Origin: Arion vulgaris
Lineage: Eukaryota > Mollusca > Gastropoda > Stylommatophora > Arionidae
Direction: 5' to 3'
Assembly (NCBI GenBank): GCA_020796225.1
Contig: CM036765.1
Coordinates: forward strand, 992,001-1,056,000
DNA: 64,000 nucleotides
Positions 45,640 through 57,382 of the stretch are shown piece after piece. Numbering within the stretch: position 1 is the first letter of the stretch; every line of letters starts with the position of its first letter. The notes under the pieces are model-generated. The model was not told the origin of the DNA, ran no database searches, and was given only the letters and a program-made list of their open reading frames with translations. A program made the position numbers and the translations under genes.

Positions 45640-47430
45640 GGTTGTTTCTACTTAACAAGGCAATATCATCTGCAAAATCCAAATCTTCTAGTTGACTATT
45701 TTCTACCCAATCGATGCCAGTTTCGCCCTGCAACATTTTCGCATCACCCAGTCAATGGCCACTCCAAACAATAGCAGAGATAGAATACAGCCTTGCTTTA
45801 CTCCGGTTTCAACCATAAACCAGTCGTTGTGTCCACCATCAGTCCGAACTACACACTGTGAACCACCATAGAGGCTCTTAATAATGTTTATTATTTTGTC
45901 TGGTATTTCATAGCATCTCAGAATTATTCCACAGAGAGATTCTGTGTAGACTATCAAAGGCTTTTTTTAAATCGATGAAATTTAGTATGAGTGGTTGTTG
46001 CTTCTCAATATGTTCCTCCAAGATTAGTCGTAGGGTAATTATTTGGTCTAAGCGGCTTCTCCCAGGTCTAAAACCAGCTTGTTCTTCTCTCAGGTTGTGT
46101 CCACTGCTCCTTTGATTCTATTAAGAATGATTTTGCAGAAAGTCTTGGTCATTACTGATAATAGGGTCATCCCTCTCCAGTTGTTGCAATCTTTGAGATC
46201 ACCTTTTTGGGGATCTTAACAATTATTCCTTTTTCCATTGATCTGGGACAGTTTCTTCTTCCCATACTTTATTAAATAGTTCTTGCACCTGGCAAATAAA
46301 GTTGTTTCATCAGCCGCTTTGAGCATTTCTGCAGTAATGTTGTCATCACCCGCTGCCTTATTGTTTATCAAGGAATTGATTGCCTCCTTGACCTCAGCTA
46401 CACTTATCATTTCTTCGTTAATTGGTAGGGAGCTGTTTCTTGCCTCTTCGTCAAACTTGAGTAGTACTGGTACGTGGATCAGGTCTATTTAATATTTCTT
46501 CAAAATGTTCTGCCCATCTTTTCTTCTGCTCGGTATCTGATGTTAGAACTGTACCATCTTTACTCTTGATTGGGCCAGCCTTTGAAACAAAAGTTCCAGC
46601 AAGTTGTTTTAGTGTGTTGTATAGCATTTTACTGTTTCCAGTCTTAGCTGCCTTTTCCCTTCTTCAGCCAGTCGATTGACATATGCTCTTTTATCTCTTC
46701 TAGCCGCTCTTTTCACTTCCTTGTCTTTTAGTCTATATTTTAATCTTTAGCTTGGATTTCATCTGTTGCATCCATAGTATTAAATATCGCTAGTTTCATC
46801 TTTCTTCTTTCTTGAATACATTTCCAGGTGTCATCACTTATCCAGGGTTTTCTGTCTTTTGTCTTTAATCCTGCGCTACTATTTGCTACCCCCAATAGTG
46901 TGTCCTTTATCTTAGTCCATTTGTCTTCAATGTTCTGTTTATTTTCACCATTGAGTAACTCGAACCTATTCTTAAGTTCGAGCTGATATTCCTTTTACCT
47001 CATTATTTTGTAGTCTTTGACTGTCTATTCGCAGTTGTTCTTTTTAGTATGGTGAATTTTCAATTTCAGTTTCAATTTACCTATGCATAAATTATGATCA
47101 TTTCCTACATCTGCCCCTCTGTATGCACAGACATCCAGCAATGATGTTCTAAATTGTGTATTTATGCACATATGGTCAATCTGATTCCTGGTCACTCCAT
47201 CTGGTGAGTGCCAAGTAAGTTTATGAATTTCCTTCCCCCAAAGATGGTACCTCCAATTACTAAGTTTGACAGCATACATAACTCCGCCAGTCTTTCTCCA
47301 TTCTCATTCATTGTGTTTATTCTTTGTTTTCCTATAGCTCTCTCTACCCTACATTATCACTTCCAACCTTGGCATTAAAGTCCCCATTACTACTAACAGG
47401 TCATGTTTTTGGGTCTTGCTAATTTTATCG
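45640..47430 (-). mobile_element. LINE-B: endonuclease C terminus, linker, RT to palm
   Basis: On the minus strand: GGTIFGGRKFINLLGTHQMEx-like EN text (WRYHLWGKEIHKLTWHSPDG, TRNQIDHMCINTQFRTSLLD, YRGADVGNDHNLCIGKLKLK; the SDH/NDH catalytic triad is visible), a degraded linker (46,990-46,450), then NNKAAGDDNITAEMLKAADE, RT motif A region (FIDLKKAFDSL), GGSQCVVRTDGGHNDWFMVE, VKQGCILSLLLFGVAIDWVM and the palm WVENSQLEDLDFADDIALLS at 45,720-45,650. It is 5'- and 3'-truncated; the missing 3' part corresponds to 2,105-2,935. Confidence 0.78.
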
Positions 47431-47524
47431 CCTGAACCAGAGCCAACTATAAACTACTATAGCAGGCTGTGCCTGAACCCCCTCAGTGGGCGCTGAAGCG
47501 TTATAGGGGCGATAGGGGTCAGGC

Positions 47525-47910
47525 GATTAGAGTCGGTGGTTCCTCCTTAAAGAAGAAATTAGTAATATATATTTTAAAATAATTTATTTTCCTGATTTTG
47601 TGATTGAATAATCATTTAAAATTTGAATTCTGCATTTTAAATCATCTTATGCCCGTCTTACATCCTTTTTTATCAGTTTTCTATTGCATACATATAATCA
47701 TTTGAAAATTGACCATGTATTACAGAAATATTATCAATTTTATATGTCAAAGAAAAAATAGAGCATGTATATATGTGGAGCTGGGCGTTGGCAAACTGTT
47801 ATAATGTGGAGGAGGGCGTGGGCGTTACAAAGTGTATGTTGTGCAAAGTGGGCGGTGGGCCGAAAAAGTTTGGGAATCTATGTCCTACAGCTTCAGAGTG
47901 TCTCGTTTGC
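47525..47910. repeat. candidate hAT-type MITE
   Basis: The right side, reverse-complemented, begins gattcccaaactttttcggc + cc, a common hAT terminal motif. The left side (ggtggttcctccttaaag) matches it weakly. The GGCG-rich inner part (gggcgttgg, ggcgtgggcg, gtgggcggtggg) is unlike its AT-rich surroundings. Confidence 0.4.
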
Positions 47911-48360
47911 TTTCTCTATCTGTTTATTAAAGCACATGTACATCCCTAGTCGAAGCCATTGTCTTTTACTCAGAGACAACTGCACCATAACATAACCTGT
48001 CTCAGTTCTGTACAGATCTTTTATGTCTGCTTCGGTGGGCCCTTTCAAAACAGGGAACATGACCCTACTCATCTCAGGTTGTAGCTGACAGTTGCATGAT
48101 CACATTTGTCTATTTGTATGCGTTTCCCTGATTTTTTCATTATATGTGGCTTAGCTTACAAACTTCATTTTATGTAAGTAGGCTTGTATAGTTTGGGTTT
48201 TCTCCTAGTCTTAATTGAATTACAGAAGTTGTTGATTATTAACGGTGGTTTTCTTTACTGTGATTAACATTTATAGTAACTATTTTGCTTGATGTTTCTG
48301 TTCTTGGACATTTGAGCTATTTCCGTGGGTTCACTTGTGTCAACTGGTTGTTGGGAAACA
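47910..48360. other. nothing recognised
   Basis: No coding frame or repeat identified. Confidence 0.4.
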
Positions 48361-48800
48361 CCACTGTTTTGATTCATAATTGCACAAAGTGTGAAGATCA
48401 GAATGCTAAGAGCATGCATATTCTCAGTGGCAACGTGTGAAGCATGGACATTTAACAAGGCAGTGGAAAAACAAATATGTGCTTTTGAATATAAGTGTTA
48501 CAGAAGAGTCCTCCATATATCATGAACAGAGAAGAGAACAAATAGATTTATCCAGAAAGAACTCAAAATAAAAAAAAACTGGCTGATGCTGCAAATAAGA
48601 AAATTAAAGTATTTTGGACACACAAAGGGTTGGAGAAGACCATCATGGAAGGAGGCATCCCGGCAAAGAGGAAGACCAAGAAGAAGATGGACTCAGGATG
48701 TAACTGATGGTTTGAACATGACGGGTGGCATATGAGATAAATAAATTGCACAGGACTGTTAGGATGGCAAAGTTCTGCTCAGGACAAGCTATTTGATGAA
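48360..48800 (+). mobile_element. LINE-C tail fragment, degraded
   Basis: Shifted frames parallel 34,060-34,500 (gagcatgcatattctcagtg, aagtgttacagaagagtcct, gaggaagaccaagaagaaga, aggactgttaggatggcaaa). Confidence 0.65.
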
Positions 48801-49073
48801 AGAAGCTAGCTTAGATTGTAACTGAACAATCCACTTCTGAAAGCCTTCTCACTATCTACCACAGGTTGACACATCTGACTAAGGTTGGTTGCACCCTCTG
48901 TCACAAATGCCTCAGAAAATCATGTTATCAAAGTTAATACTTTAATTTCTGTATGTTAGTGATCATTGTACTGGTGAGTTAGCAACAGTTTGTTCTGTCA
49001 ATCTGCTCCACTTGAACAATGCAAATTTGTTTAGTGCATATGGTGATTTGAAATGTATAGAAAATTCTCAACA

Positions 49074-49308
49074 TTGTCTTCATATATCATGACATGTATA
49101 TACAACATCTTCATTACACAAAAACTGGGTGATGTCTTCATATATCATGATGTGTATATACAACATCTTCATTACACAAAAACTGAGTGATGTCTTCATA
49201 TATCATGATGTGTATATACAACATCTTCATTACACAAAAACTGAGTGATGTCTTCATATATCATGATATGTATATACAACATCTTCATTACACAAAAACT
49301 GAGTGAAG
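49074..49308. repeat. 58-bp tandem repeat, 4 copies
   Basis: Unit tgtcttcatatatcatgatg + tgtatatacaacatcttcat + tacacaaaaactgagtga, nearly perfect. Confidence 0.93.
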
Positions 49309-49734
49309 ATTCTGATGTGATGGTCCACACTTTATAAATCATGTGAACTATTTAGGTCTGAGCACTTTTTCTGACAAGTTATTCAAACCATTTGTCTATA
49401 TTACTTTGTCATTAGAGATGTTGTGTGTCAGTAGCAGGGGCTCTATTATCAATACCTAACTACAGTGAGCTTGACTGTAAGCCTGATATTTTGGACATAA
49501 AATTAAACAATGGAAATGTCAAGCTCATACACTGAACAAAACACAAGAAACTGTTGATATCAACTCACATCTTTATTTCTGACAATAAGAAAAAAAAAAC
49601 CACCAGCAAATATAACAGAAACAACAATGTAACTGAACAAAATTCTGACTAATAAATAACATTCTCAAAGATAGCAACCATAACTTCTGGTTGGAATATA
49701 GAAAAAGGGTGGAGACTGCAGTAAAACTTGGAAA

Positions 49735-50860
49735 ATAGGTAAACACGTAAAAACAAAGTACTACAGTTTTACAAAATACATAAACAGTGACGATAAACAG
49801 CAACGTTTCGACCAAAAGGCCTTTATCAAGCAAACAATACAACAAGAATGACGAATTTCGAGGAACACTACAAATGGACGATTACATGTGGAAACATAAA
49901 CCTATCTGATGAAAATCTGGGAATAAAACGAACAACGAAATGAGTGCAACACAAAAACCGAAAGTGGAAAAGGAGAGGAACAATAAACAATATAGTGGAT
50001 AAATGACACATATATGGAGCAAACACACATATAGATAACAAGGCACGAGATAAGACAGTACTAAGAAGCATAGGAATGTAATTCGTTGAGTCCAAGAGGT
50101 CGCAAAGTGCCATAGAATGAAATAAAACGGTTCTCCAGGGCGAATCGACTGCGATCATCGGATGGCTGTGACCTGGACATCATCAACTCCTGAATGGCCA
50201 GTATCATTGAAATGAGTGGCCACAGGAGTCACAGAGCATTGGCGAATATCGCGTAAGTGTTGGGCGAATCGGTCACTGAGCCTCTTACCGGTTTCACCAA
50301 TATAGACCTTATGGCATCGTTTGCAGGTGATAGCATAGATGATATTGCGGGACTCACACGTGAAACTGTCTTGAATGGTATAGGTAGCTTTTGGAAAAGA
50401 GACAGTATGGGTCTGTATTACATATGCACATGTATTACAGCGCTGACGGCCACATTGGATGGTGCCAAAGTGACTCTGGATGTTAGGCTTGAGGCGACTG
50501 TGTACCAACAAATCCTTGAGGCTTCTGTCCCGTCTGTACGCCACCAAAGGATAGTGTTGGAAGACTGAACGTGTCTCAGGATCAGACTGAAGAATAGGGA
50601 GATGATGGAATAAGACCTTTTCACCAGGGAACTATGAGGGTGGAAAGTTAAGATAAGTTTAACCCTGTCAGACTTGGGAGTTCTAAGTATGTGAGAGAGG
50701 GCCTCCTGGCGAGCAATTAGCTGAACCCGATGCATGGCAGATGTAAGCACATTCTCCGGGTATAGGCGCTGGTGGAAGAAATCAAGCATCTCATGAGCTC
50801 TATCAAGAAAATCGTTGTCCTCGCTGCAGAGCGCGAAGGCGTAAAGTTAAGAGAAACCTG
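49735..50860 (-). mobile_element. Penelope-like element: RT C terminus, zinc-finger link and GIY-YIG endonuclease
   Basis: Minus strand from ~50,800: FLDRAHEMLDFFHQRLYPEN, LILTFHPHSS, a frameshift, then HYPLVAYRRDRSLKDLLVHS (RT thumb), CGRQRCNTC and YAITCKRCHK (Cys pairs of the RT-EN linker), VYIGETGKRLSDRFAQHL (GIY-YIG motif with catalytic Arg), HFNDTGHSGVDDVQV. The family's usual end, RFALENRFISFYGTLRPLGL, is readable in another frame at ~50,140-50,080. The 3' untranslated tail runs to ~49,735. The RT catalytic core is absent (5' truncation). Confidence 0.85.
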
Positions 50861-50867
50861 CATCACC

Positions 50868-51475
50868 TATTACCTGCAAACGATGCCATAAGGCCTATAT
50901 TGGTGAAACCGGTAAGAGGCTCAGTGACCGATTCGCCCAACACTTACGCGATATTCGCCAATGCTCTGTGACTCCTGTGGCCACTCATTTCAATGATACT
51001 GGCCATTCAGGAGTTGATGATGTCCAGGTCACAGCCATCCGATCATGTTCCTCCGATGATGCATGCGATTCGCCTGGAGAACCGTTTTATTTCATTCTAT
51101 GGCACTTTGCGACCTCTTTGACTCAACGCATTACATTCCTATGCTTCTTAGTACTGTCTTATCTCGTGCCTTGTTATCTATATGTGTGTTTGCTCCATAT
51201 ATGTGTCATTTATCCACTATATTGTTTATTGTTCCTCTCCTTTTCCACTTTCGGTTTTTGTGTTGCACTCATTTCGTTGTTCGTTTTATTCCCAGATTTT
51301 CATCAGATAGGTTTATGTTTCCCCATGTAATCGTCCATTTGTAGTGTTCCTCGAAATTCGTCATTCTTGTTGTATTGTTTGCTTGATAAAGGCCTTTGGT
51401 CAACGTTGCTGTTTATCGTCACTGTTTATGTATTTTGTAAAACTGTAGTACTTTGTTTTTACGTGGTTGGAATAT
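50868..51475 (+). mobile_element. inverted partial Penelope-like copy
   Basis: Nearly identical to the reverse complement of 49,735-50,335: YIGETGKRLSDRFAQHLRDI, RQCSVTPVATHFNDTGHSGV, DDVQVTAIRS, then the same 3' tail ending gtactttgtttttacgtg. A few substitutions, and a small indel after VTAIRS (SCSSDDACDSPGE). Together the two copies form a head-to-head inverted pair with a ~530-bp centre. Confidence 0.85.
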
Positions 51476-51479
51476 AGAA

Positions 51480-52235
51480 TATCTTTTGCATGCAATACAT
51501 GCTACTTTCATTTATGTAAGATATAAAAATAGATATAAACATAAAAATAGAGAAAAACCTTCTACATTCCAACTGAAATTCCAACCTGAAAAGATTATAT
51601 TCGAATATTTAGTTGTGTTTCTTACAAAAAAATTGATTGCTTTCTGATTTGATTTTATCGTTGTTTATTTTAGATATAATTCAATGCAAGTGCAAAAGTA
51701 AGAAAAGTAATTTTACTCTGTCAATGAGTTACTTAGTTTTTTAGATGCAAGCACAGCCAGAGTGAAAGTTACATTTCTTAGAAGGTCATGTTTCACTTCA
51801 GTTATAAATTTATTTCTCAAGAATGTTTTTTCTTACAGCATCAAACTACCTGATTATGACAGACTGTAGCCAATAAAACTGTGAACACACAGGTGCAGAC
51901 CGCATGAACGTTAGTAAATGCTGCTATGTTTGCCTATGACACTTATGAGTGTTTCCAATCTCAGATTAAAACAATGGCAGTAGTAATTGACCTTGAAGAT
52001 ACATAATAGCATTTCCTTTGAAATGCTAATTCTTATGGAAATGAATGTTTCTTCAACTTTGATCGGGGATGCTATTTTTGAAAGGACAGTAGCATTATTC
52101 ATGGACATCGATGGGGCAGAGCATCATTTGTTTTAGGGCTCTTTGCCGTCCCTTTTCCTATTCAATATGTGTGTTGCAGGAATTACATATGCTTAGACCT
52201 GGGAAAAACCATCTCTTTTGCAGATGGCATATTAT
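51480..52235. other. nothing recognised
   Basis: AT-rich. A short frame reading FADGILLV at ~52,215 vaguely resembles an RT palm but has no supporting context. Confidence 0.35.
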
Positions 52236-52315
52236 TGGTGAGCGTCTGTAGCTCAAGCGGTAGTGAGTTCAATCACAAACCCAAGCGTACCTGGTTCAAA
52301 CATCACGGTAGGCAA
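52236..52315 (+). repeat. tRNA-like sequence (SINE head or tRNA pseudogene)
   Basis: tagctcaagcggtagtgagt fits the A box (TRGCNNAGYNGG-like) and ggttcaaacatc the B box, ~45 bp apart. No clean acceptor stem was seen. It differs from the main SINE family of the window. Confidence 0.5.
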
Positions 52316-52389
52316 GTTTGTGCCACGATTTTCATTTCATATTATTGGTAGGCAAATCAGAAATATAGTATGCCATTCCTTGTTTTCCC

Positions 52390-52600
52390 TATATGGCTGA
52401 TATGATATCTGGAAAAGAGCTTGATGCTTATGACTCGATATCAGCATGTTTTGAAATGTCAGAAAAGCTACCCAAAAACCTAGATTTACACAATGTTAAG
52501 TACTTTCCTCAATTTAGCATTGAAAGAGCAGCTATTTCAGCACTTGTAGTTCTCAGCAACAAGATGAGTACTATCACTCAATTTTTCAGTGAACAAAGCT
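52390..52600 (+). other. unrecognised open frame
   Basis: MADMISGKELDAYDSISACF ... KYFPQFSIERAAISALVVLS ... TITQFFSEQSSSS. No family recognised. It abuts the 3' end of the minus-strand LINE-C, so it may be sequence at that element's insertion site. Confidence 0.3.
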
Positions 52601-52604
52601 CATC

Positions 52605-53950
52605 ATCAAGGAGCGTATCCTTTATAGGACTTTGCTGCTCTCTTTGCAGTGTATCTAAGATTCACTCTGTCTCTAGGCAGTTCACCCACTTCGTCGATGG
52701 TCATATTCATGGTTTCTTTAATATCTTGTAGCCATCTTCCTCTTGGTCTGCCTCCGTGTCCTGGGACCCTGCCCTCTAAAATTGTTCTTTCCAGACCATC
52801 GTGACGCTTAATGTGACCAAAGTATGTAATTTTTCTGTATAGTATGTTGTTTATCAGCCAATTCTCTTTAACATTTAGTTCTTTCAGGACATCAGTGTTC
52901 TTTCTTTTTCTGTCCATGGTAGTCGTAGGATCTTTCTGTAGCATTTAGTTTCGAAGGACTGGATTTTCGTTCTTGTTTTTGTGTAATGGTCCATGATTCA
53001 CAACCGGGAAAGTGCATGCTCTCAATATTTTTAATTTTAGTATTTTGCTGGTGCTTTGCCACATGTTCTTCATTGTGTTTAACTTCTTGATTGCTATTGC
53101 CAATCTTCTTGAGATCTCTTTGGAGCAGTCACCGTTATTGTTAATTATTGAGCCCAGGTATTCATAGCTCGCTACACATTGGAGTTCTTCATTGTTTATT
53201 TGGATGTTAGGTGAGCCTTTTGCTTTGTCAGTTGACATTATTTTTGTTTTTTGTGTAAATATAGATGTTGATCTTCACTATGTTGGTCATCATGATTAGG
53301 TTTTTCAAACCCTCTTTGCTGGTGGATAATAATACTGTACTGTCTGCGTATCTAAGCTCTGTTAAGAATTTGCCGCCTATATTGAAAGGGTCGTAATTCA
53401 CATAGTTGGCATCGTCTTTTACATTCCTCATGATGTTCTCCGTATATATGTTGAATAAGTATGGTGATAAAATACATCTCTGTCGTACCCTCTTTTGAAT
53501 CTCGAACCATTCAGCTATTTCACCTCCTATTTTAATGGTTGCCTGTTGTTGTGGTATAGAGATTCTATGAGTTGTATTATGTGTGTTGGAAAGTGCATGT
53601 CTTTCATGATGTTCCACATTTTCTGGTGTTGTATATGGTCGAAAGCCTTGCTATAGTCTATGAAACATGCATGCAGGTCTGTGTTGTATTCTCTGCATTT
53701 CTCGATAATGAGTCTCATGCTACAAATATGATCTCTAGTGCCTCTACCTCTTCTGAAACCTGCTTGCGTTTCATGTATTTCATCTTCTAATTTTCGTTCC
53801 ATCCTCTTCATTATGATTTTTAGTAGGATTTTGCTGGCGTGACTTATAAGGGCAATTGTTCTGTAGTTGGTGCATATGTAATAGGGTTCACGTGGGCGTA
53901 GACTAATAGACATTAAGACTAACAGGTACAAGACTTGCACACCAAATGTT
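52605..53950 (-). mobile_element. LINE-C: RT to 3' end, longest copy, inactive
   Basis: Minus-strand frames: [60 protein letters not shown] (motif A), VRQRCILSPYLFNIYTENIM (motif B), FLTELRYADSTVLLSTSKEG (motif C with YADS: the second catalytic Asp is Ser), CVASYEYLGSIINNNGDCSK, then the tail ITYFGHIKRHDGLERTILEG, GRPRGRWLQDIKETMNMTI and AAKSYKGYAP. Frame breaks lie at ~53,520 and ~53,230. Both the catalytic substitution and the breaks make it dead. Confidence 0.85.
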
Positions 53951-54865
53951 ACCGAATATTAGTGGGAACACGAAGTAGAATGAAAACGGAATAGGGCGGA
54001 AAAGTAGTTAGCATGGAGGACACAGGAGAAAGAAAAGTTTGACGTCTTGGGTGGCAGAAAAATGGGTAACGAACATGTCAAGTAATAATACACTTTTGTT
54101 GTCAGGTCGATTGTTATAAATTATGGTTCTTCACATGCTCTTTAGTTATCACTTATATGTTCCACCTTGGATGCAACAAATATAATATATTACGAGATTT
54201 TGAAAGGCAAGTCAATGATGTGGTGCAGTTCTCTTCTAGCATTCTGAGTAAGCAAATCAACGGAACAATAGAATATCTACGATCAAGAGAACATTTTGTG
54301 AAACTCTGAAATCATAAAACCATCTTGCTTGTACAATTTACTTAATTGAAGGTATGTTTCCCGCACAAGGAAATCAAGAATATATGAGTAAACAATTGTT
54401 GCAGTAATTTCGTTTGTATTTATATCTTGACGAGGTCTATGAAGACTAGCATAATTCATGAGAGCGACACTTCATGCAGACATACTTCTGTTGACATATT
54501 TGAAGAAAACTGTAGCAGAAGCATTAAATTAGATATCTTCAGAATTGATGGCAGATAAGAAGATAGACTATATTAGTTAATATAAAAATAATTACTGTTG
54601 TAACAAAGAGATTTCTTGTGCTGATGATGTAACATTCTTATTTTTTCAGGTAGTCTTGTTATTGATTGGTTTAATTGGTTAGGGGAATTGGTAAATGAAA
54701 ATAATAGAAAGATAAATAAACTGATTTGCTTATATTATATAGATACTATATCTTTGTATTAATTGTGTTTCTGTATAAGCACGTTATGAAGTGATTGGTT
54801 GTGAGAAATATATCGTATATAACGTAGAAGTGTTGTGTAAGGATATAGAAGAGTAGCAGCACAGA
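53950..54865. other. nothing recognised
   Basis: AT-rich, no credible coding or repeat structure. Confidence 0.4.
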
Positions 54866-54990
54866 TCACACTGTTACACATAGTTTCAGGTTTCCTTTCT
54901 TTGGAATAGGTATAAATACTGATTTTTCCATTCCTTTGGCCAGGAGGAGATATTCCATATCTTAACAAAGCTACATCAGTTAATGTCCAG
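54865..54990 (-). mobile_element. short LINE RT fragment
   Basis: The minus strand reads LTDVALLRYGISPP then RNGKISIYTYSKERKPETM, the L..YG..P..W....IIPIPK block that precedes RT motif 1. Confidence 0.5.
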
Positions 54991-55149
54991 AGTAAAGTGT
55001 TTGAATAGACACATGTAGCTGCTCCATGTAGAAACTAATATTTGCATCTGTGATAGAATATACAAACAATTAATGTCAGACTCTCAAGTCACATTATAAA
55101 TATACACATGGAAATAACAAATATTCACATTTTACAATTTTTTCTGAAA

Positions 55150-55405
55150 TTGAATTATTTGTTGAATCAATCCCGCGATTCATCTTTGATCAAACCAGCA
55201 CATTGTTCATGTAGAACTGGATGCTTAAGGGGCAGAGAGAAAAGTGTGTTTAACCAGCGAGCCACAAGAACAATCAGTATGCATACCCTACATCTGTTGG
55301 AGGAGATTGAGCCTCTATGGGTCTGCCTGGAGTGTTGTGACATCTGCCCGGAGTGTTGTGACATCTGCCCGGAGTGTTGTGACATCAGTTCAGTAACCAA
55401 TAACC
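55150..55405 (+). mobile_element. LINE-F 3' end fragment with triplicated terminus
   Basis: CRTGCLRGREKSVFNQRATR, HLLEEIEPLWVCLECCD, followed by two extra copies of a 21-bp unit encoding ICPECCD (55,340-55,395). Confidence 0.72.
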
Positions 55406-55589
55406 AATAAGAATAAACGCATAAACATGACAATATTTTCATCCACAAATCTGTGTTCTTTCTTCCTTTATATGTCTTTGTAAAATATTGATTAACTCAA
55501 TTCAAGCACACCTACAAGTTTCTCTAATTTTATATTATGATACTAATTACTTTTCTATTTAATTCTGATCTCACTGGATTTGAAGATTT

Positions 55590-56154
55590 GTTACCACTAC
55601 CTAAGACATGAGGGATGCAAAGATAGTGACATTATAAAAAACAAGGGGGACAGTATAACTACAGAGGCATCTCCCAAAAGCAAGGCCTTTGCACTAGTCC
55701 TTTCAAAACGACTACAGAAGCTGGCAGACCATGTTCTCCCAGAGTCATAATGTGGGTTCAGAGCTGGATGGTCAACAACTAACATGATATTCACTCCTCG
55801 ACAACTGCAAGAGAAATGCAGAGAAAGCCATTATTCATTGCTTTCGTTGATCTAACAAAGGCATCTCACATGGTAAGCAGACCAGGACTTTATATAAAAT
55901 ATTGAAACATATTGGCTGTCCCACAAAGTTGCTCCAACTGATCGTCTCCTTACATGAGGGAATGAAAGCCAACATACAGTTCGATGCCAGCACATCTGAG
56001 AGCTTTGATGTTAAGAGGAGTCAAACAGGGATGTGTCCTTGCCCCTACTCTCTTTGGCTTCTTCTTTGCAGTCCTTTTATACCATGCCTTTGCGGATGCT
56101 GATGTTTTCATCAGCAGTAGATCTGATGGTTCACTCTTAAACATGGTTTGCTTA
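55590..56154 (+). mobile_element. LINE-A RT fragment
   Basis: LAKVLLKRLQKLADHVLPES, CGFRAGWSTTNMIFTPRQLQ, FVDLTKASHMVSRPGLYI (motif A; the usual AFD is mutated to ASH), [34 protein letters not shown], then [15 protein letters not shown]. It breaks off at LLNMVCLR where LINE-B sequence takes over. Confidence 0.72.
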
Positions 56155-56465
56155 AGAAAATGACTAAAGATATAGAAAAGTAAACTGAATGGGTTTGAAA
56201 ATAGATGTCTGTAAAAAATTATGAACATAAAATTGGACAAATTCAGAAGTGATGAAATCAGAGAAATGTCTGGTCGACTACTAATAACAACTGCTATAAA
56301 GAAGAGTAGATGTAGATATATTAAGCATACTCTGAGAAAAAATGATCAAAGAATCACAAAACAGGCATTGAAGTGGGAGGCAAAGGGTTAAAGAGAGAAG
56401 GAACGACCTAGGAAACCCTGAAACGAACTTTACTGAAAGAGGTGAGAAATATCAGACTCAATTCC
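56155..56465 (+). mobile_element. LINE-B thumb fragment fused to LINE-A
   Basis: The DNA parallels 2,555-2,860: tgactaaagatatagaaa, gaaatgatcaaagaatcac, ctgaaacgaactttact. It starts precisely where LINE-A stops and ends where repeat R1 begins (56,465). Confidence 0.68.
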
Positions 56466-56715
56466 ATAGATCTTCTTCTTTGCGTTCGTTCTTTAGGACC
56501 AATTTTAATCACTCTTTGTGATATGTTTGATATTTGCTAAGAACGTTGCACATTGGTTTGGTAGGCCCCTAAACGCATAGACTTCTACACGTTTAGGACA
56601 TGTGCATCCGATTTCAGCCAAACCTCCTTAGTCACCTCTTACGACATGCATGGCAGGTAAAAGTGGTTCTATTCTTTACACCCCAAATTTGGGCCCTGGT
56701 AACCACTGGTTATTT
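56465..56715 (+). repeat. dispersed repeat R1
   Basis: Second copy of the sequence at 9,590-9,845. After it, 56,745-56,815 continues the LINE-B 3' end (gagaaattggttgcaattcc), so R1 appears inserted in the LINE. Confidence 0.65.
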
Positions 56716-56844
56716 AATTTAACAATTTGTACGGGAAAAAAGTGTTATGGAGAAATTGGTTGCAATTCCTATGTAATGTTGTACAACTGTACAAGAAGAA
56801 TAGAATAACTATCAATTGAGTGACAATATTTGATTGATGTAATT

Positions 56845-57170
56845 ATCATCGGGTGCCATGCCGGCTGGTGTAGGCGATTACGGATCTCTTCAAATCTGGT
56901 GTTTGCTATCATCTCAAGATGTTGATGCTCTTTCGGGCCATGAAGTCAGGCTATCCAGCATTTTCTCTGTCTTGTCTCCCCTCGGTTTTACCAGTTGTTA
57001 CAATGTGTTCTAAACCTCGCTTTCTCATCACATGCCCGAAAAATGCCTCTTTCCTATATTGATGACAAGTTTTCTCTGTGTTTTGACCTCATTCAACACC
57101 TCCACATTAGTCATTTTAGCAGCCCATGTGATTCTCATCATTCTGCGCATACAGTTCTTTAAATCTGTCC
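56845..57170 (-). mobile_element. LINE-D tail fragment
   Basis: The minus strand reads MRRMMRITWAAKMTNVEVLN, EVKTQRKLVINIGKR; the downstream end matches ggtgccatgccggctggtgt of 43,255. Confidence 0.65.
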
Positions 57171-57285
57171 AATAGATGCGGTTTAAATCCAAAAACAAAA
57201 GCCAGAAAGGTGTTATGGATATGTCTGTAAAGAAACTAAAATCATGAGAAAGCATTGTTCTGCTAAATGTTAGTAAACCAATTAC

Positions 57286-57382
57286 CTGTATCTGGATTTA
57301 GAAGGCCGTGGCGTATAAGAAAATCTAGACAAACACCAGCACAATTTGGCTTGAAATTTTCTCTAATCATAAGTTCCTTCAC
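57286..57382 (-). CDS. Nudix-24-like copy B, penultimate exon
   Basis: 97 nt, encoding [20 protein letters not shown] and FLIRHGLLNPDT. The acceptor is tgtgtag and the donor is gtaattgg, the latter identical to copy A for several intronic bases. It ends in phase 1, so a last exon is required; none was recognised between 56.8 kb and here. Confidence 0.85.

Noticed and set aside
50968..51330. Membrane protein suggested by the hydrophobic end of the plus-strand frame
   Set aside because: The hydrophobic part is the out-of-frame 3' untranslated region of the Penelope-like copy.
49560..51475. Hammerhead ribozyme in the Penelope-like element, as reported for many such elements
   Set aside because: I looked for CTGATGA with a downstream GAAA and two short stems. 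The only CTGATGA (near 49,917) is not followed by a proper stem II and GAAA core. A covariance-model search would decide.
52169..52351. FADGILLV as a reverse transcriptase palm motif
   Set aside because: The catalytic Asp pair is absent and no other RT block is nearby.
52393..52731. ORF of 112 codons as a host gene
   Set aside because: The second half is the antisense of the LINE-C 3' tail. The first half has no recognised domain and is listed only as an unrecognised frame.
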